A stretch of DNA of 64,000 nt from CAZJUP01 sp964549275 (GCA_964549275.1 CAZJUP010000009.1:1-64000), one strand, 5' to 3'. Positions 50,801 through 60,114 are shown, counted from the stretch's first letter. The notes: a model not told the origin generated them from the letters alone. Numbers and translations are program-made.

Positions 50801-52398
50801 ATTACGGATTTGTCATAGATAACCGCATGTGCATTGGATGCCATGCCTGCACGGTCGCTTGCAAAAGTGAGCACGACGTGCCTATTGGTGTAAATCGCAC
50901 CCATGTGAAATATATTGAAAAGGGGACATTTCCTAACTCCACTCGAGAATTTTCCGTCCATAGATGCAACCATTGTGCCGATGCGCCCTGTGTTGAAATT
51001 TGTCCGACCACCGCACTCCACACCCGTGCGGACGGGATTGTGGATTTTGACAATGACCGCTGCATTGGTTGCAAATCTTGCATGCAGGCTTGCCCTTATG
51101 ATGCGCTCTACATGGACCCCAACACGAATACGGCGGCCAAGTGCAACTATTGCGCCCACAAGGTGGATTACGGATATGAGCCGGCCTGTGTGGTGGTGTG
51201 TCCTGTGGAAGCCATTGTTTCCGGTGATTTGGATGATACCAATTCCAAGATTGCTCAATTGGTGGCCAATGAAGACACCATGACCCGAAAACCGGAAAAG
51301 ATGACGGATCCCAATTTGTATTATGTGAATGGTACATCTGAAATGCTGAATGCCACCGCCACGGATAGAGATTCGGATTATCTGTGGTCCGAGCAATCGA
51401 AAGGAGTGGGGCATTTTGCAAAATATGCTGAAGTGCGTTTGGCCGAGTCCGATACAGAGAATTTATTGGTTCAGCTGGCCATGGAAAATTCAGCAAAAAC
51501 GGGCAAGCCTATCGATCATCGCGCCATAGATAATGTGGCGAAAGAAATCCAACAGGATGTGGATACGCAGGAAGCACGCCGTGTTTATGATTCACCCAGT
51601 AAGGGAGTGCTCTGGGGATGGGAAGTCCCGGCCTATGTGTGGACGAAAGCACTGGCTACAGGCACATTTCTCATGATGGCCATTTGGCAATTGTTCTTGG
51701 GCGAATTGTCACCAACATCCGAATTGACTGGACTCATTATTTCACTCATTTTTATGGGACTAACTGGAGCATTTCTTGTAAAAGATCTAGATCGTCCCGA
51801 CCGTTTTCTCTATGTATTGCTTCGTCCCCAATGGAAGTCGTGGTTGGTGAAAGGTGCCTACATCATTACTTTATTTGGCGGATTGGTTACACTAAAATTA
51901 TTGGGACATTTTGTATCATTCCACACCAATTGGATTTGGTGGGCCGGCGGTGTGTTCGCTATTCTTGGGGCGATTTATACAGCATTCTTATTTGCCCAAG
52001 CTCGAGCACGGGATTTATGGCAAACGCCTATTCAGTCCGCCATCCATATGTTGGTCCATGCGGTCATGATGGGATCAGTGGTCATGATGGTAATTGCACC
52101 GGAATCTATTGGAATAATGGCGAATATTTTATTTGTGGGAATTAGTCTGAACTTGCTCACCATCGGTAAAGAAATTTTGTTACCCCATGATACACCGGAC
52201 ACAAAAGAAGCCGTCCGAATGATGACAAAGGGATACTATTCCAAATATTTCTGGCGTGGGATTATTATGGGGAATATGGTGCCCGCAGCTCTGATCTTTT
52301 TAGGATGGCCCATTGTAGCTGGAGTTTTGGTAATGGTGGGGATATTTTTAACCGAGTACGTTAGAATCCGCGTACCGCAAATGATACCGTTAAGTTGA
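50797..52398 (+). CDS. SoeB-SoeC fusion (iron-sulfur and NrfD-type membrane subunit)
   Basis: This 533-residue protein fuses two subunits. Residues 1-150 hold four [4Fe-4S] motifs in the DMSO reductase B-subunit pattern: CIGCHACTVACKSEHDVP, CNHCADAPCVEICPTTAL, CIGCKSCMQACPYDAL and CNYCAHKVDYGYEPACVVVCP. From about residue 265 there are about eight membrane helices of NrfD/PsrC type (VPAYVWTKALATGTFLMM, then KDLDRPDRFLYVLLRPQWKSW). In most Soe systems B and C are separate genes. It pairs with the soeA gene 2.9 kb downstream, split from it by an insert. It transfers electrons from sulfite oxidation to the quinone pool. Confidence 0.85.
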   Translation: MNYGFVIDNRMCIGCHACTVACKSEHDVPIGVNRTHVKYIEKGTFPNSTREFSVHRCNHCADAPCVEICPTTALHTRADGIVDFDNDRCIGCKSCMQACPYDALYMDPNTNTAAKCNYCAHKVDYGYEPACVVVCPVEAIVSGDLDDTNSKIAQLVANEDTMTRKPEKMTDPNLYYVNGTSEMLNATATDRDSDYLWSEQSKGVGHFAKYAEVRLAESDTENLLVQLAMENSAKTGKPIDHRAIDNVAKEIQQDVDTQEARRVYDSPSKGVLWGWEVPAYVWTKALATGTFLMMAIWQLFLGELSPTSELTGLIISLIFMGLTGAFLVKDLDRPDRFLYVLLRPQWKSWLVKGAYIITLFGGLVTLKLLGHFVSFHTNWIWWAGGVFAILGAIYTAFLFAQARARDLWQTPIQSAIHMLVHAVMMGSVVMMVIAPESIGIMANILFVGISLNLLTIGKEILLPHDTPDTKEAVRMMTKGYYSKYFWRGIIMGNMVPAALIFLGWPIVAGVLVMVGIFLTEYVRIRVPQMIPLS

Positions 52399-52409
52399 TG
52401 AAAAAAATA

Positions 52410-52477
52410 GCCACAGAGACGCAGAGATCGCAAAGATATTTTAAAATTTTCTCTGTGCCCTTTGCGACTCTGCGGCA
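52410..52477. repeat. CACAGAG-type hairpin downstream of soeBC
   Basis: GCCACAGAGACGCAGAG at the left and ACTCTGCGGC at the right form an imperfect hairpin, with CTCTGTGCCC and GCAAAG units inside. Its right half is repeated at 55245-55262, next to soeA, which marks the breakpoint of the insertion. Confidence 0.7.
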
Positions 52478-52538
52478 AAAATAAAATGAAACGTAGTTGG
52501 ATAGAAACATTTTCAGAGCCCATTAGACTCATCCCTAA
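52461..52538 (+). repeat. Direct repeat, left copy (part of soeA 5' end)
   Basis: This 78-base stretch matches 55245-55322 with a few substitutions and two small indels near its end. It includes the tail of the hairpin, the upstream AATAAA and the first about 18 codons of soeA. The two copies bracket the toxin-antitoxin/GmrSD insert. Confidence 0.85.
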
Positions 52539-52563
52539 AATAGTGGTGAACCATACAATATAA
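52486..52563 (+). pseudogene. Truncated duplicate of soeA 5' end
   Basis: ATG 52486 opens a frame reading MKRSWIETFSEPIRLIPK and stops at TAA 52561 after 25 codons. The first eleven residues equal those of SoeA at 55270. It is a remnant of the duplicated gene start left by the insertion, with no chance of function. Confidence 0.8.
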
Positions 52564-52584
52564 TGTATTATATTATGTACATAA
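52558..52584. promoter_or_regulatory. Tandem palindromes, antitoxin operator
   Basis: ATATAAT-GT-ATTATAT at 52558-52573 is a perfect palindrome; TTATGTACATAA at 52573-52584 is a second. Both precede the antitoxin ATG at 52610. Phd/YefM antitoxins bind paired palindromes like these for autoregulation. Confidence 0.65.
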
Positions 52585-52609
52585 TAAAGGACAAATAATA
52601 GGTTTAGTT

Positions 52610-52855
52610 ATGAAGAAAAACCCTGCACCATACATGACAAATATTTCTAATCTTCGGAAAAACCCAACCAAAATAATTCGTGATTCTCACGGCGAAATGA
52701 TTGCTATTATGAACCACGGCGATGTGATTTCTTATTTGATTTCACCGGAAATGGTAGAAGAATTTTTGGAAGCGAAAGCGGATAAGGACACTTTAGAAAG
52801 AATCGATAAAATGGATTTGAACGAAGCAGTCGAAGTCGATCTGGATGAGCTATAG
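52610..52855 (+). CDS. Phd/YefM-type antitoxin
   Basis: This 81-residue protein matches the Phd/YefM pattern: NISNLRKNPTKIIRDSHGEMIAIMNHGDVISYLISPEMVEEFLE, then an acidic C-terminal tail (DKMDLNEAVEVDLDEL) that would neutralise the toxin. The start follows TAGGTTTAGTT. The toxin gene overlaps its last 11 bases, which is usual. It lies inside the defence insert in the soe operon. Confidence 0.85.
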   Translation: MKKNPAPYMTNISNLRKNPTKIIRDSHGEMIAIMNHGDVISYLISPEMVEEFLEAKADKDTLERIDKMDLNEAVEVDLDEL

Positions 52856-53114
52856 ATTAAAGTTCATGCCAAAGGCATTGAAGGATTTTCAAAAATTAGA
52901 CGGATCTATCAAAAGTGAATTCAAAAAAATACTTCGAAAAAGATTACAATATCCGGTTGTTGAGAAGCACCGACTGCACGGTGACTATAAAGGTCATTTT
53001 AAAATTAAACTCAAGTCCAGCGCTTACCGACTGATCTATCGCGTATTGGATGAAGAACTTGTTATCATTGTTGTTGAAGTAGGGCGAAGAGATAAAATTT
53101 ATAAGAAGAAATAA
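52845..53114 (+). CDS. RelE/ParE-superfamily toxin
   Basis: This 89-residue basic protein matches the RelE family: YRLKFMPKALKDFQKLDGSI, then RLHGDYKGHFKIKLKSSAYRLIYRVLDEELVIIVVEVGRRDKIY. RelE toxins cleave mRNA at the ribosome. The arrangement antitoxin-first with 11-base overlap is typical of relBE or phd-relE modules. It precedes the DUF262 gene by two bases, so all three may be co-transcribed. Confidence 0.88.
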   Translation: MSYRLKFMPKALKDFQKLDGSIKSEFKKILRKRLQYPVVEKHRLHGDYKGHFKIKLKSSAYRLIYRVLDEELVIIVVEVGRRDKIYKKK

Positions 53115-53116
53115 AA

Positions 53117-55216
53117 ATGAAAGCTACTGAAGTCAATTTTCTAAAATTTTTAGAAGGAACTAAACAGTTTGTTGTTCCTATTTATCAGCGCACCTATAGT
53201 TGGACCACTAAAGAGTGCAATCAGCTTTGGAAAGACATACTAAACGTTGCGAAAAATGGTGAAATACCCGCTCATTTTATTGGCTCAATTGTTTATATCG
53301 AAAAAGGCATCTATCAAGTTGCATCTGTATCACAATTGTTAGTTATTGATGGCCAACAAAGATTAACTACCTTGTCTTTACTACTTTCTGCTGTTGCAGA
53401 CACAATAAAAGATGATGAAAATATTGGTGGTATGACCAATTCCAAAATAAAGAACTATTATTTATTCAATAGTGAAGAAATGGATGACTTATTTTTTAAA
53501 CTACGACTGACTCGAAGCGATAAGGAGACATATTGGAATCTGCTAAAAAATAATGACATACCCCAAAAACACTCTTTCCGGATTCAGGAAAATTTTCAGT
53601 TCTTTAAAGATAAGATTGCGAAAAGTAAAATATCTCTTGAAGAAATTATAAAGGGTTTACGCAAGTTGGTTATCGTGGATATTTCTCTCGACCGTGATCA
53701 TGATAATCCACAACTGATATTTGAGAGTCTTAACTCAACGGGATTAGATCTTTCACAAGCAGACCTAATACGAAATTTCATATTAATGGGTCTTGAGCCA
53801 GAAAAACAAAAACATCTATATGAGACCTATTGGTATCGAATGGAACAGGATTTTGGCCATGCCAACTATACCAAGCATTTTGATCGATTCATGCGTGATT
53901 ATTTAACCTTGAAATCCAATGCAGGAACCATACCGACATTGGCATTGGTTTATGAAGCATTTAAAAGTTATTCGAATCAAAATGGCACGCCCATTGAAGA
54001 GATTGTCCAAGATATTCATCATTATTCAAAGCATTTCACAAAGTTGATGTTACAAAAAGAAGACGACCCCACAATTCGAACGGTTCTGTATGATATTGAT
54101 ACTTTGAAATACGATGTACCCTACCCGTTTTTAATGGAAGTGTTTGAAGATTATGAGAATGAATTAATCAATAAGTCAGAGTTAATTGAGATTTTATTAT
54201 TGGTTGAAAGCTATTTATTCAGACGAGCTATTTGTGGTATCCCGACTAATTCAATGAATAAGACATTTGCAACTTTTTCAAAATCTATATTGGATAAGGA
54301 GAATTATTTAGAAAGTGTAAAAGCCAAATTTTTGTTGCTGGATTCTTACAGAAGATTTCCAACCGATGAAGAATTTAAACAAGCTTTCACCACAAAAGAT
54401 GTGTACAATTTTAGACCCCGGAACTATCTCTTACGGAAGCTGGAAAATTATAAACGGAAAGAGTTGGTACAAGTAGATGATTACACCATTGAACATATTA
54501 TGCCACAAAATGAAAATTTGTCGATGGAATGGAGACAAGATCTTGGAGAAAAATGGCAATCAATACAAGCAACATACCTACATACACTTGGCAACTTAAC
54601 TCTGACTGGGTACAATTCTGAATTAAGTGACCGACCATTTTTAGAAAAAAGAAATATGAAAGGTGGCTTCGCAGATAGTCCAATTCGTCTAAATAAAAGT
54701 ATAGCTGACATAAACAATTGGAATGAAGAATCTATTTTACATAGATCAAATGAATTATCGGGTAAGGCATTAACAATTTGGACAGCACCAACATTATCCG
54801 AAGCATTGTTAATTCATTATAGGAGAGCACCAGAAAAAGAAGAAAAACCTAAATATTCAATTGAAGATCATTCTGAATATTTACAAGGTCAAATACTGGA
54901 GCTTTACCACCTAATTAGAAATAGGGTATTAAATTTGGATCCTACTGTAAAGGAAGAATTCAAAAAACTATACATAGCTTATAAAACAACAACCAATTTC
55001 GTCGATATAATTCCCCAAAGGTCACGGCTTCTCCTAATGTTAAACATGGCTTTTGATGAAATAAACGACCCAAAAGAGTTTTGTCGAAATGTTACCAAAT
55101 TAGGTCGCTGGGGCAACGGAGATGTGGAAATTGGGTTGACCAATTCAGATGAATTGGATTATATCATGTTTTTAATTCAACAATCATTTGATAAGCACAG
55201 CGAAGATATAGGATAA
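53117..55216 (+). CDS. GmrSD-like type IV restriction protein (DUF262-DUF1524-DUF5655)
   Basis: This 699-residue protein begins with a DUF262 domain: VPIYQRTYSWTTKECNQLWKD, then VIDGQQRLTTLS (DGQQR at 78-82), a ParB-like NTPase motif. The DUF1524 nuclease domain follows near residues 455-500 with YTIEHIMPQNENLS and HTLGNLTLTGYNSE, containing the HNH-type His and Asn. The C-terminus from about 600 (YLQGQILELYHLIRNRVLNL, then RWGNGDVEIGLTNSDE) resembles DUF5655. GmrSD enzymes cut modified phage DNA in an NTP-dependent manner. It is full length. With the toxin-antitoxin pair upstream it forms a small defence module inserted in the soe operon. Confidence 0.88.
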   Translation: MKATEVNFLKFLEGTKQFVVPIYQRTYSWTTKECNQLWKDILNVAKNGEIPAHFIGSIVYIEKGIYQVASVSQLLVIDGQQRLTTLSLLLSAVADTIKDDENIGGMTNSKIKNYYLFNSEEMDDLFFKLRLTRSDKETYWNLLKNNDIPQKHSFRIQENFQFFKDKIAKSKISLEEIIKGLRKLVIVDISLDRDHDNPQLIFESLNSTGLDLSQADLIRNFILMGLEPEKQKHLYETYWYRMEQDFGHANYTKHFDRFMRDYLTLKSNAGTIPTLALVYEAFKSYSNQNGTPIEEIVQDIHHYSKHFTKLMLQKEDDPTIRTVLYDIDTLKYDVPYPFLMEVFEDYENELINKSELIEILLLVESYLFRRAICGIPTNSMNKTFATFSKSILDKENYLESVKAKFLLLDSYRRFPTDEEFKQAFTTKDVYNFRPRNYLLRKLENYKRKELVQVDDYTIEHIMPQNENLSMEWRQDLGEKWQSIQATYLHTLGNLTLTGYNSELSDRPFLEKRNMKGGFADSPIRLNKSIADINNWNEESILHRSNELSGKALTIWTAPTLSEALLIHYRRAPEKEEKPKYSIEDHSEYLQGQILELYHLIRNRVLNLDPTVKEEFKKLYIAYKTTTNFVDIIPQRSRLLLMLNMAFDEINDPKEFCRNVTKLGRWGNGDVEIGLTNSDELDYIMFLIQQSFDKHSEDIG

Positions 55217-55244
55217 AACCATGATAAAAAGAAAGAGTAACTCC

Positions 55245-55322
55245 TTTGCGACTCTGCGGCAAGAATAAAATGAAACGAAGTTGGATAGAAACATTTTCAG
55301 AGTCATTAGGGCTCATTCCTAA
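55245..55322 (+). repeat. Direct repeat, right copy (intact soeA 5' end)
   Basis: This is the right partner of 52461-52538 and includes the true soeA start at 55270. It begins with the right half of the CACAGAG-type hairpin. The two copies differ at about ten positions, so the insertion is not very recent. Confidence 0.85.
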
Positions 55323-58107
55323 TATCTCTGATCGCCCGGATTGGTCTGAAGAATTTGCCATGGAAGGTCCCAGGGAGCTCTATAAATATCCCGACCCCAG
55401 CGAATGGGACGACTTTACCGAATTGGACCCTGCCGCATGGCCGGACAAAAAAGAGCGACATTATTCCATTGTCCCCACCACATGCTTCAATTGTGAATCG
55501 GCTTGTGGACTTTTGGCTTATATCGATAAAGATTCCGATGAAGTACGAAAGTTTGAAGGGAATCCCCATCATCCAGGCAGCCGTGGACGGAATTGTGCAA
55601 AAGGTCCTGCCACCATCAACCAAATCAATGATACAGAACGGATTCTGTACCCATTAAAACGGGTTGGTGAACGTGGTGAAGGGAAGTGGGAGCGCATCAC
55701 ATGGGATCAAGCATTAGATGAAATATCCGAAAAAATTGCCGCATCTATCCGAAAAAGAAAAGATGGCGTGGTTTATCATGTGGGGCGTCCTGGACACGAA
55801 GGATACACAGAACGCGTCCTGAAAGCATGGGGTGTAGATGGCCACAATTCCCATACGAATATTTGTTCTGCCGGCGCCCGAACCGGCTATGCACTCTGGC
55901 ATAAATACGATCGCCCGAGTCCGGACCACACCAATGCAGAAGTGATTTTGCTGGCGTCATCTCATTTGGAAACGGGCCATTATTTTAATCCACATGCCCA
56001 GCGTATCATGGAAGGCATGATGAAAGGCGCCAAGTTGATTGTCATGGATCCGCGGTTGTCAAACACGGCATCCATGGCGGATGAGTGGATGCCCACTTAT
56101 CCCGGATCTGAATCGGCTGTTTATATGGCCATAGCAAAAATCATTTTGAATGAAGAATTGTACGACCGCAATTATTTAGAAAATTGGGTGAACTGGGATG
56201 AGTATTTGCGAAATCTCCATCCCGATGATCCGGTGGAGTTTGATCAATTCATCAAACGATTGAGTGAAGAATGGGCAGAATACACACCGGAGTTCGCTGC
56301 AAATGAAGCCCAGATTGATGCAGAACAAATTGTCCGCGTGGCAAGGATGATCGGCAAAGCGGGCAGCAAATTATCCACTCATGTTTGGCGGGGCGCATCC
56401 ATCGGAAATTTGGGCGGATGGCAAGTGTCACGGACGCTCCATTTGCTCAATGTACTCACCGGTTCGGTGGGCACAGAAGGGGGTACATCTCCCAGCGCCT
56501 GGAATAAATTTCATCCAGAATTTTTTGACTCACCGCCTGGGCCAGATGCTTGGAATGAATTGAATTGGCCTAAAGAGTACACCTTGGCCCATTTCGAAAT
56601 GAGTCAGATTCTGCCCCATTTAATTAAAGATGGCCGAGGTGAGTTGGATGTGTATTTCACCCGTGTGTTCAATCCGGTGTGGACCTATCCCGATGGATTT
56701 TCTTGGATTGAAATGCTGTCCGATGCAGAAAAAGTGGGATGCCATATTGCGCTAACACCTACATGGAATGAAACAGCATTTTTCGCTGATTATGTATTGC
56801 CCATGGGCCACGCATCCGAGCGGCATGACATCAATTCTTATGAGACACAAGCCGGCGTTTGGATCGCGTTTCGTCAACCTGTCCTTCGAGAAAAAGCCCG
56901 TCGCGATGGGAAGGAAGTGGAATTCACTTATGAAGTGAATCCCGGTGAAGTGTGGGAAGAAGATGAATTTTGGATTGAGCTGTCCTGGCGAATCGATAAA
57001 GATGGCGATTTGGGCATTCGGAAGCATTTTATGAGTCCCTATCGTGAAGGTGAAAAAATTAACATTGATGAATATTATCAATACATTTTTGAGCATACGG
57101 AAGGACTCCCTGAAGTGGCAGAAAAGGAAGGGCTCACTGCTTTAGAGTATATGCGGAAGTATGGGGCATTTATGGTGGATGACAATGTGTATCGGAATAA
57201 TGAAAAAGAATTTTCTGATTCGGATGTGACGGTGAAGCCTAATGGACAAATTGAGAAAGATGGAAATGTGGTTGGACTTGAAGTGAATGGTAAACAATAT
57301 GCCGGTTTCCCTACACCATCCAAACGGCAAGAAATTTATTCACAAACCATGGTAGATTTTGGCTATCCGGAACATGCTACACCGGGATACAGAATTAAGA
57401 GCCACGTCCATTTAGATGAAATGGATCAGGACAAAAATGAATGCGTTTTGCTTCCGAACTTCAGACTACCTACCCATATTCATTCACGTTCTGCCAATGC
57501 CAAATGGCTCACAGAAATCGCCCATCGAAATCCAATTTGGATTCATACCAAAGATGCGAAACGACTCGGTGTGGATAATGGAGACTTACTCAAAATCACT
57601 ACCGAGATCGGGTGGTTCGTGGATAAGGTGTGGGTGACGGAAGCCATCAAACCGGGCGTAGTCGCCTGCTCTCATCATATAGGCCGTTGGCGCCGTCAGC
57701 AGGATGAAGGCAATCGATTCATGACTAATACGGTGGATATCCAAAATATGGGGAATGGCCAATGGAAGATGGAAACGGTGACTGGCATTGAAGCGTGGAA
57801 AACGGATGATCCGGACACGAATCGCGTCTGGTGGCGAGATGGGGGTGTTCATCAGAATATTACCCATGCAGCTAATCCCGATCCCATTTCCGGTGCCCAT
57901 TGCTGGCTGCAAAAAGTGAGTATCTCAAAGCCAAATCCGGATGAGAAATACGGCGATATTTTTGTGGATACAAATAAGTCTTTTGAACACTTTAAAAAAT
58001 GGAATGAATGGGCCAAGGAGAAAGAAACTCATCCTGATGGACTTCGAAGACCCTTATGGATGGGACGGCCCTTAACCCCACAAAAGAAACAATTCTACTT
58101 AAAATAG
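55270..58107 (+). CDS. soeA: SoeA-like sulfite dehydrogenase molybdenum subunit
   Basis: This 945-residue bis-MGD oxidoreductase starts at ATG 55270 (ATAAA before it; the longer frame would start in a repeat). The N-terminal [4Fe-4S] motif is C72, C75, C79 and C109 (TCFNCESACG, RGRNCAKGP). The likely Mo ligand is Cys199 in HTNICSAGARTGY. There is no twin-Arg signal, so it is cytoplasmic, like SoeA and unlike PsrA or SorA. LSNTASMADEWMPTYPGSE and VLPMGHASERHDINSYE are cofactor-binding segments. Fused SoeB-SoeC upstream and Moco genes downstream support sulfite as substrate, but a thiosulfate or polysulfide enzyme cannot be excluded from sequence alone. Confidence 0.85.
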   Translation: MKRSWIETFSESLGLIPNISDRPDWSEEFAMEGPRELYKYPDPSEWDDFTELDPAAWPDKKERHYSIVPTTCFNCESACGLLAYIDKDSDEVRKFEGNPHHPGSRGRNCAKGPATINQINDTERILYPLKRVGERGEGKWERITWDQALDEISEKIAASIRKRKDGVVYHVGRPGHEGYTERVLKAWGVDGHNSHTNICSAGARTGYALWHKYDRPSPDHTNAEVILLASSHLETGHYFNPHAQRIMEGMMKGAKLIVMDPRLSNTASMADEWMPTYPGSESAVYMAIAKIILNEELYDRNYLENWVNWDEYLRNLHPDDPVEFDQFIKRLSEEWAEYTPEFAANEAQIDAEQIVRVARMIGKAGSKLSTHVWRGASIGNLGGWQVSRTLHLLNVLTGSVGTEGGTSPSAWNKFHPEFFDSPPGPDAWNELNWPKEYTLAHFEMSQILPHLIKDGRGELDVYFTRVFNPVWTYPDGFSWIEMLSDAEKVGCHIALTPTWNETAFFADYVLPMGHASERHDINSYETQAGVWIAFRQPVLREKARRDGKEVEFTYEVNPGEVWEEDEFWIELSWRIDKDGDLGIRKHFMSPYREGEKINIDEYYQYIFEHTEGLPEVAEKEGLTALEYMRKYGAFMVDDNVYRNNEKEFSDSDVTVKPNGQIEKDGNVVGLEVNGKQYAGFPTPSKRQEIYSQTMVDFGYPEHATPGYRIKSHVHLDEMDQDKNECVLLPNFRLPTHIHSRSANAKWLTEIAHRNPIWIHTKDAKRLGVDNGDLLKITTEIGWFVDKVWVTEAIKPGVVACSHHIGRWRRQQDEGNRFMTNTVDIQNMGNGQWKMETVTGIEAWKTDDPDTNRVWWRDGGVHQNITHAANPDPISGAHCWLQKVSISKPNPDEKYGDIFVDTNKSFEHFKKWNEWAKEKETHPDGLRRPLWMGRPLTPQKKQFYLK

Positions 58108-58262
58108 TTAATTAATTTCTCTCATTATTAAAGACTTAATTTTCTTTTAAGATATATTAGTATAAAAAGGTCTTGCAATCCTTATTTGAGGTCATTAAAC
58201 TTGATCGCGGGGAAGGGGAAATTCTCATCATATCCGTCTAGAAAATACTCCAATTATTAAAG

Positions 58263-58844
58263 ATGAAAACAATCTCTAAGTTACAAATTGATCCTAGAAG
58301 TGCAGGAAAAATGATTTTGGATTCCATAGACCCTGCTCATGTTATTTTTACGCTGACCCTTGAGCATGATAAATTATTAACTGTTTTAGAGGGCCTTGAA
58401 CAGGAGCGAAAGACGTTGTTATCTAAAGAAATTGATGATATTTCAGAAGAGGACTTGATCGCTGTTCAGGAATATGCTGAAATGCTTGTTGAAAGCGAAA
58501 GCCACCATCTGAGAGAGGAAAAAGGGGTGTTTTCTGTTCTGAGGAGTCTTGGAATAAAAAGTCCGACAGATGCAATGGAATTGGAACATAAGGCTATTGT
58601 AGACTATAAAAATAAATTATTGGAAACAATCAATTCCTTCTCAATGATGTCGATCCGGGATTTTCTTGCACGGTTAGATTTTTTTTCAAAAAGCATCATT
58701 TATATTTTAACTGACCACATCAGTAGAGAAAATATTGATTTATTTCCCATGGCTTTAAAAGTGATTAATGAAAAAACACAGTGGGCCAAGATAAAGAAAA
58801 GATGCGATGAAGTGGGATATTGCAGTTTTACTTTTGATAAATAG
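58263..58844 (+). CDS. Hemerythrin-domain protein
   Basis: This 193-residue four-helix protein has the hemerythrin His/Glu set: HVIFTLTLEHDKLL, SHHLREEKGVFSVLR, LEHKAIVDYKN and DHISRENIDLFPMAL. Such proteins bind a di-iron site for oxygen or nitric oxide sensing or storage. The 155-base gap before it after soeA shows no clear motif. It precedes the molybdenum cofactor genes but lies before the structured leader, so it may be separate from that operon. Its role may be to protect oxygen-sensitive iron-sulfur or molybdenum enzymes. Confidence 0.82.
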   Translation: MKTISKLQIDPRSAGKMILDSIDPAHVIFTLTLEHDKLLTVLEGLEQERKTLLSKEIDDISEEDLIAVQEYAEMLVESESHHLREEKGVFSVLRSLGIKSPTDAMELEHKAIVDYKNKLLETINSFSMMSIRDFLARLDFFSKSIIYILTDHISRENIDLFPMALKVINEKTQWAKIKKRCDEVGYCSFTFDK

Positions 58845-58943
58845 AAAAGCATCTTAATCTTTTTGGAATAGGGAAAAATTTGAATATTCTTATGTAGAAA
58901 GATTAGATGTTTTTATATCTCAGGGAGATTGGCTAAATTTTAA

Positions 58944-59072
58944 CATTGTGGAACAATCTCAAAGCTGAAAAACCTAAGTTTATTGATAAGGTTTGAAGCC
59001 GGTACGGTGACATTGGAAACGATGTCATTAGCTCCCGATCCCCGACGTGAAACCGGGGTGACTTGGAAAGAG
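58944..59072 (+). promoter_or_regulatory. Structured leader, candidate Moco riboswitch
   Basis: Upstream of moaA lie several stable helices: CATTGT/ACAAT (58944-58957), AAACCT/AGGTTT (58970-58994), TGACATTG/CGATGTCA around a GAAA tetraloop (59008-59027, one G-U pair), and CCCCG/CGGGG (59040-59058) just before the ribosome site GGAAAGAG. The position, the GNRA loop and the helix near the ribosome site resemble the Moco RNA motif, which represses moaA when cofactor is plentiful. I cannot fold it fully, so the class is tentative. Confidence 0.6.
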
Positions 59073-59073
59073 A

Positions 59074-60114
59074 ATGGCTGAAAATATTTCAAATCCAACC
59101 CCAGGAAATTATCTGCTGAATCAATCAGCATTTCCCATCATTGATCCATTTGGCAGAACTTTCAATTATCTTCGCTTGTCTCTGAATGAAAAATGTAATC
59201 TGCGATGTATTTACTGTATGCCGGAAGAAGGTATTGATTTTCGCAGTGAAGACAAACTTCTTTCAACTAGTGAAATCTTTAAACTGATGGAATTAACGAC
59301 CCAAATGGGAGTTTCCAAAATTCGTTTGACCGGAGGGGAACCATTGCTTCGCAAGAATATTGTCTCCATCATTCAGTTTGCAGCCAAGCTGAAACAGGTC
59401 AAATCTGTTCATTTAACAACCAATGGTCTGTTGCTCTCTAAGCACATTGCTGATTTGGAAGCATCGGGTATGTCTGGCATTAACATTAGCCTGGACACAC
59501 TAAATAAAAATAAGTATCAAGTTATTACGCGTAAAGAAGGATTAGAGGTGGTCTTGGATGGATTACAAAAAGTATTGGAGTCTAAAATTAAATCGATAAA
59601 ATTAAATGTAGTTGCCATGCGCAATTTTAATGATGATGAGCTATTAGACTTCGTTTCCCTCACAAAAGAGAATGATATTACAGTTCGTTTTATTGAACTT
59701 ATGCCCTTTGACTCTCACCAAATTTGGAAAACTGGGAAGTTTTACGGTGCTGAACAAATCATTTCTGATTTGAAGAATGAATTAAGAGAACTTATGCCTG
59801 CAGAGGGTTCTAAAACCGAGCATCAGGTTTTCCGTGTTAAGGGTTACCGAGGAAAAATCGCTATTATTCCATCTTATTCAAGGACGTTATGCGGAAAATG
59901 TAATCGAATTCGAATTACAGCAGATGGGAAACTCCTCAACTGTCTCTATAGCCAAAATGAATTAAACCTGCGTGATGCCATTCGAAATGGGGAATCTAAT
60001 CCTGAAATACAAAACATGATTCGTGATGCAATGTGGAACAAAAAGAGAGATGGATGGGAAGCTCAACATCACGGGGATGAACATAGAGAATCCATGACTC
60101 AAATTGGGGGGTGA
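59074..60114 (+). CDS. moaA: GTP 3',8-cyclase MoaA
   Basis: This 346-residue radical SAM enzyme starts Moco synthesis from GTP. The N-terminal cluster motif is CNLRCIYCMPEEG (C41, C45, C48). The second cluster motif near the C-terminus is LCGKCNRIRITADGKLLNC. The protein ends in IGG, the required C-terminal Gly-Gly. It follows the structured leader with ribosome site GGAAAGAG. moaCB comes two genes later. It is complete and normal in length. Confidence 0.95.
   Translation: MAENISNPTPGNYLLNQSAFPIIDPFGRTFNYLRLSLNEKCNLRCIYCMPEEGIDFRSEDKLLSTSEIFKLMELTTQMGVSKIRLTGGEPLLRKNIVSIIQFAAKLKQVKSVHLTTNGLLLSKHIADLEASGMSGINISLDTLNKNKYQVITRKEGLEVVLDGLQKVLESKIKSIKLNVVAMRNFNDDELLDFVSLTKENDITVRFIELMPFDSHQIWKTGKFYGAEQIISDLKNELRELMPAEGSKTEHQVFRVKGYRGKIAIIPSYSRTLCGKCNRIRITADGKLLNCLYSQNELNLRDAIRNGESNPEIQNMIRDAMWNKKRDGWEAQHHGDEHRESMTQIGG

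Noticed and set aside
52486..52563. Small real gene before the toxin-antitoxin pair
   Set aside because: It duplicates the soeA start and then stops after 25 codons; it is a remnant.
55246..55269. Upstream start for soeA
   Set aside because: These codons belong to the dispersed hairpin; ATG 55270 matches the duplicated start at 52486.
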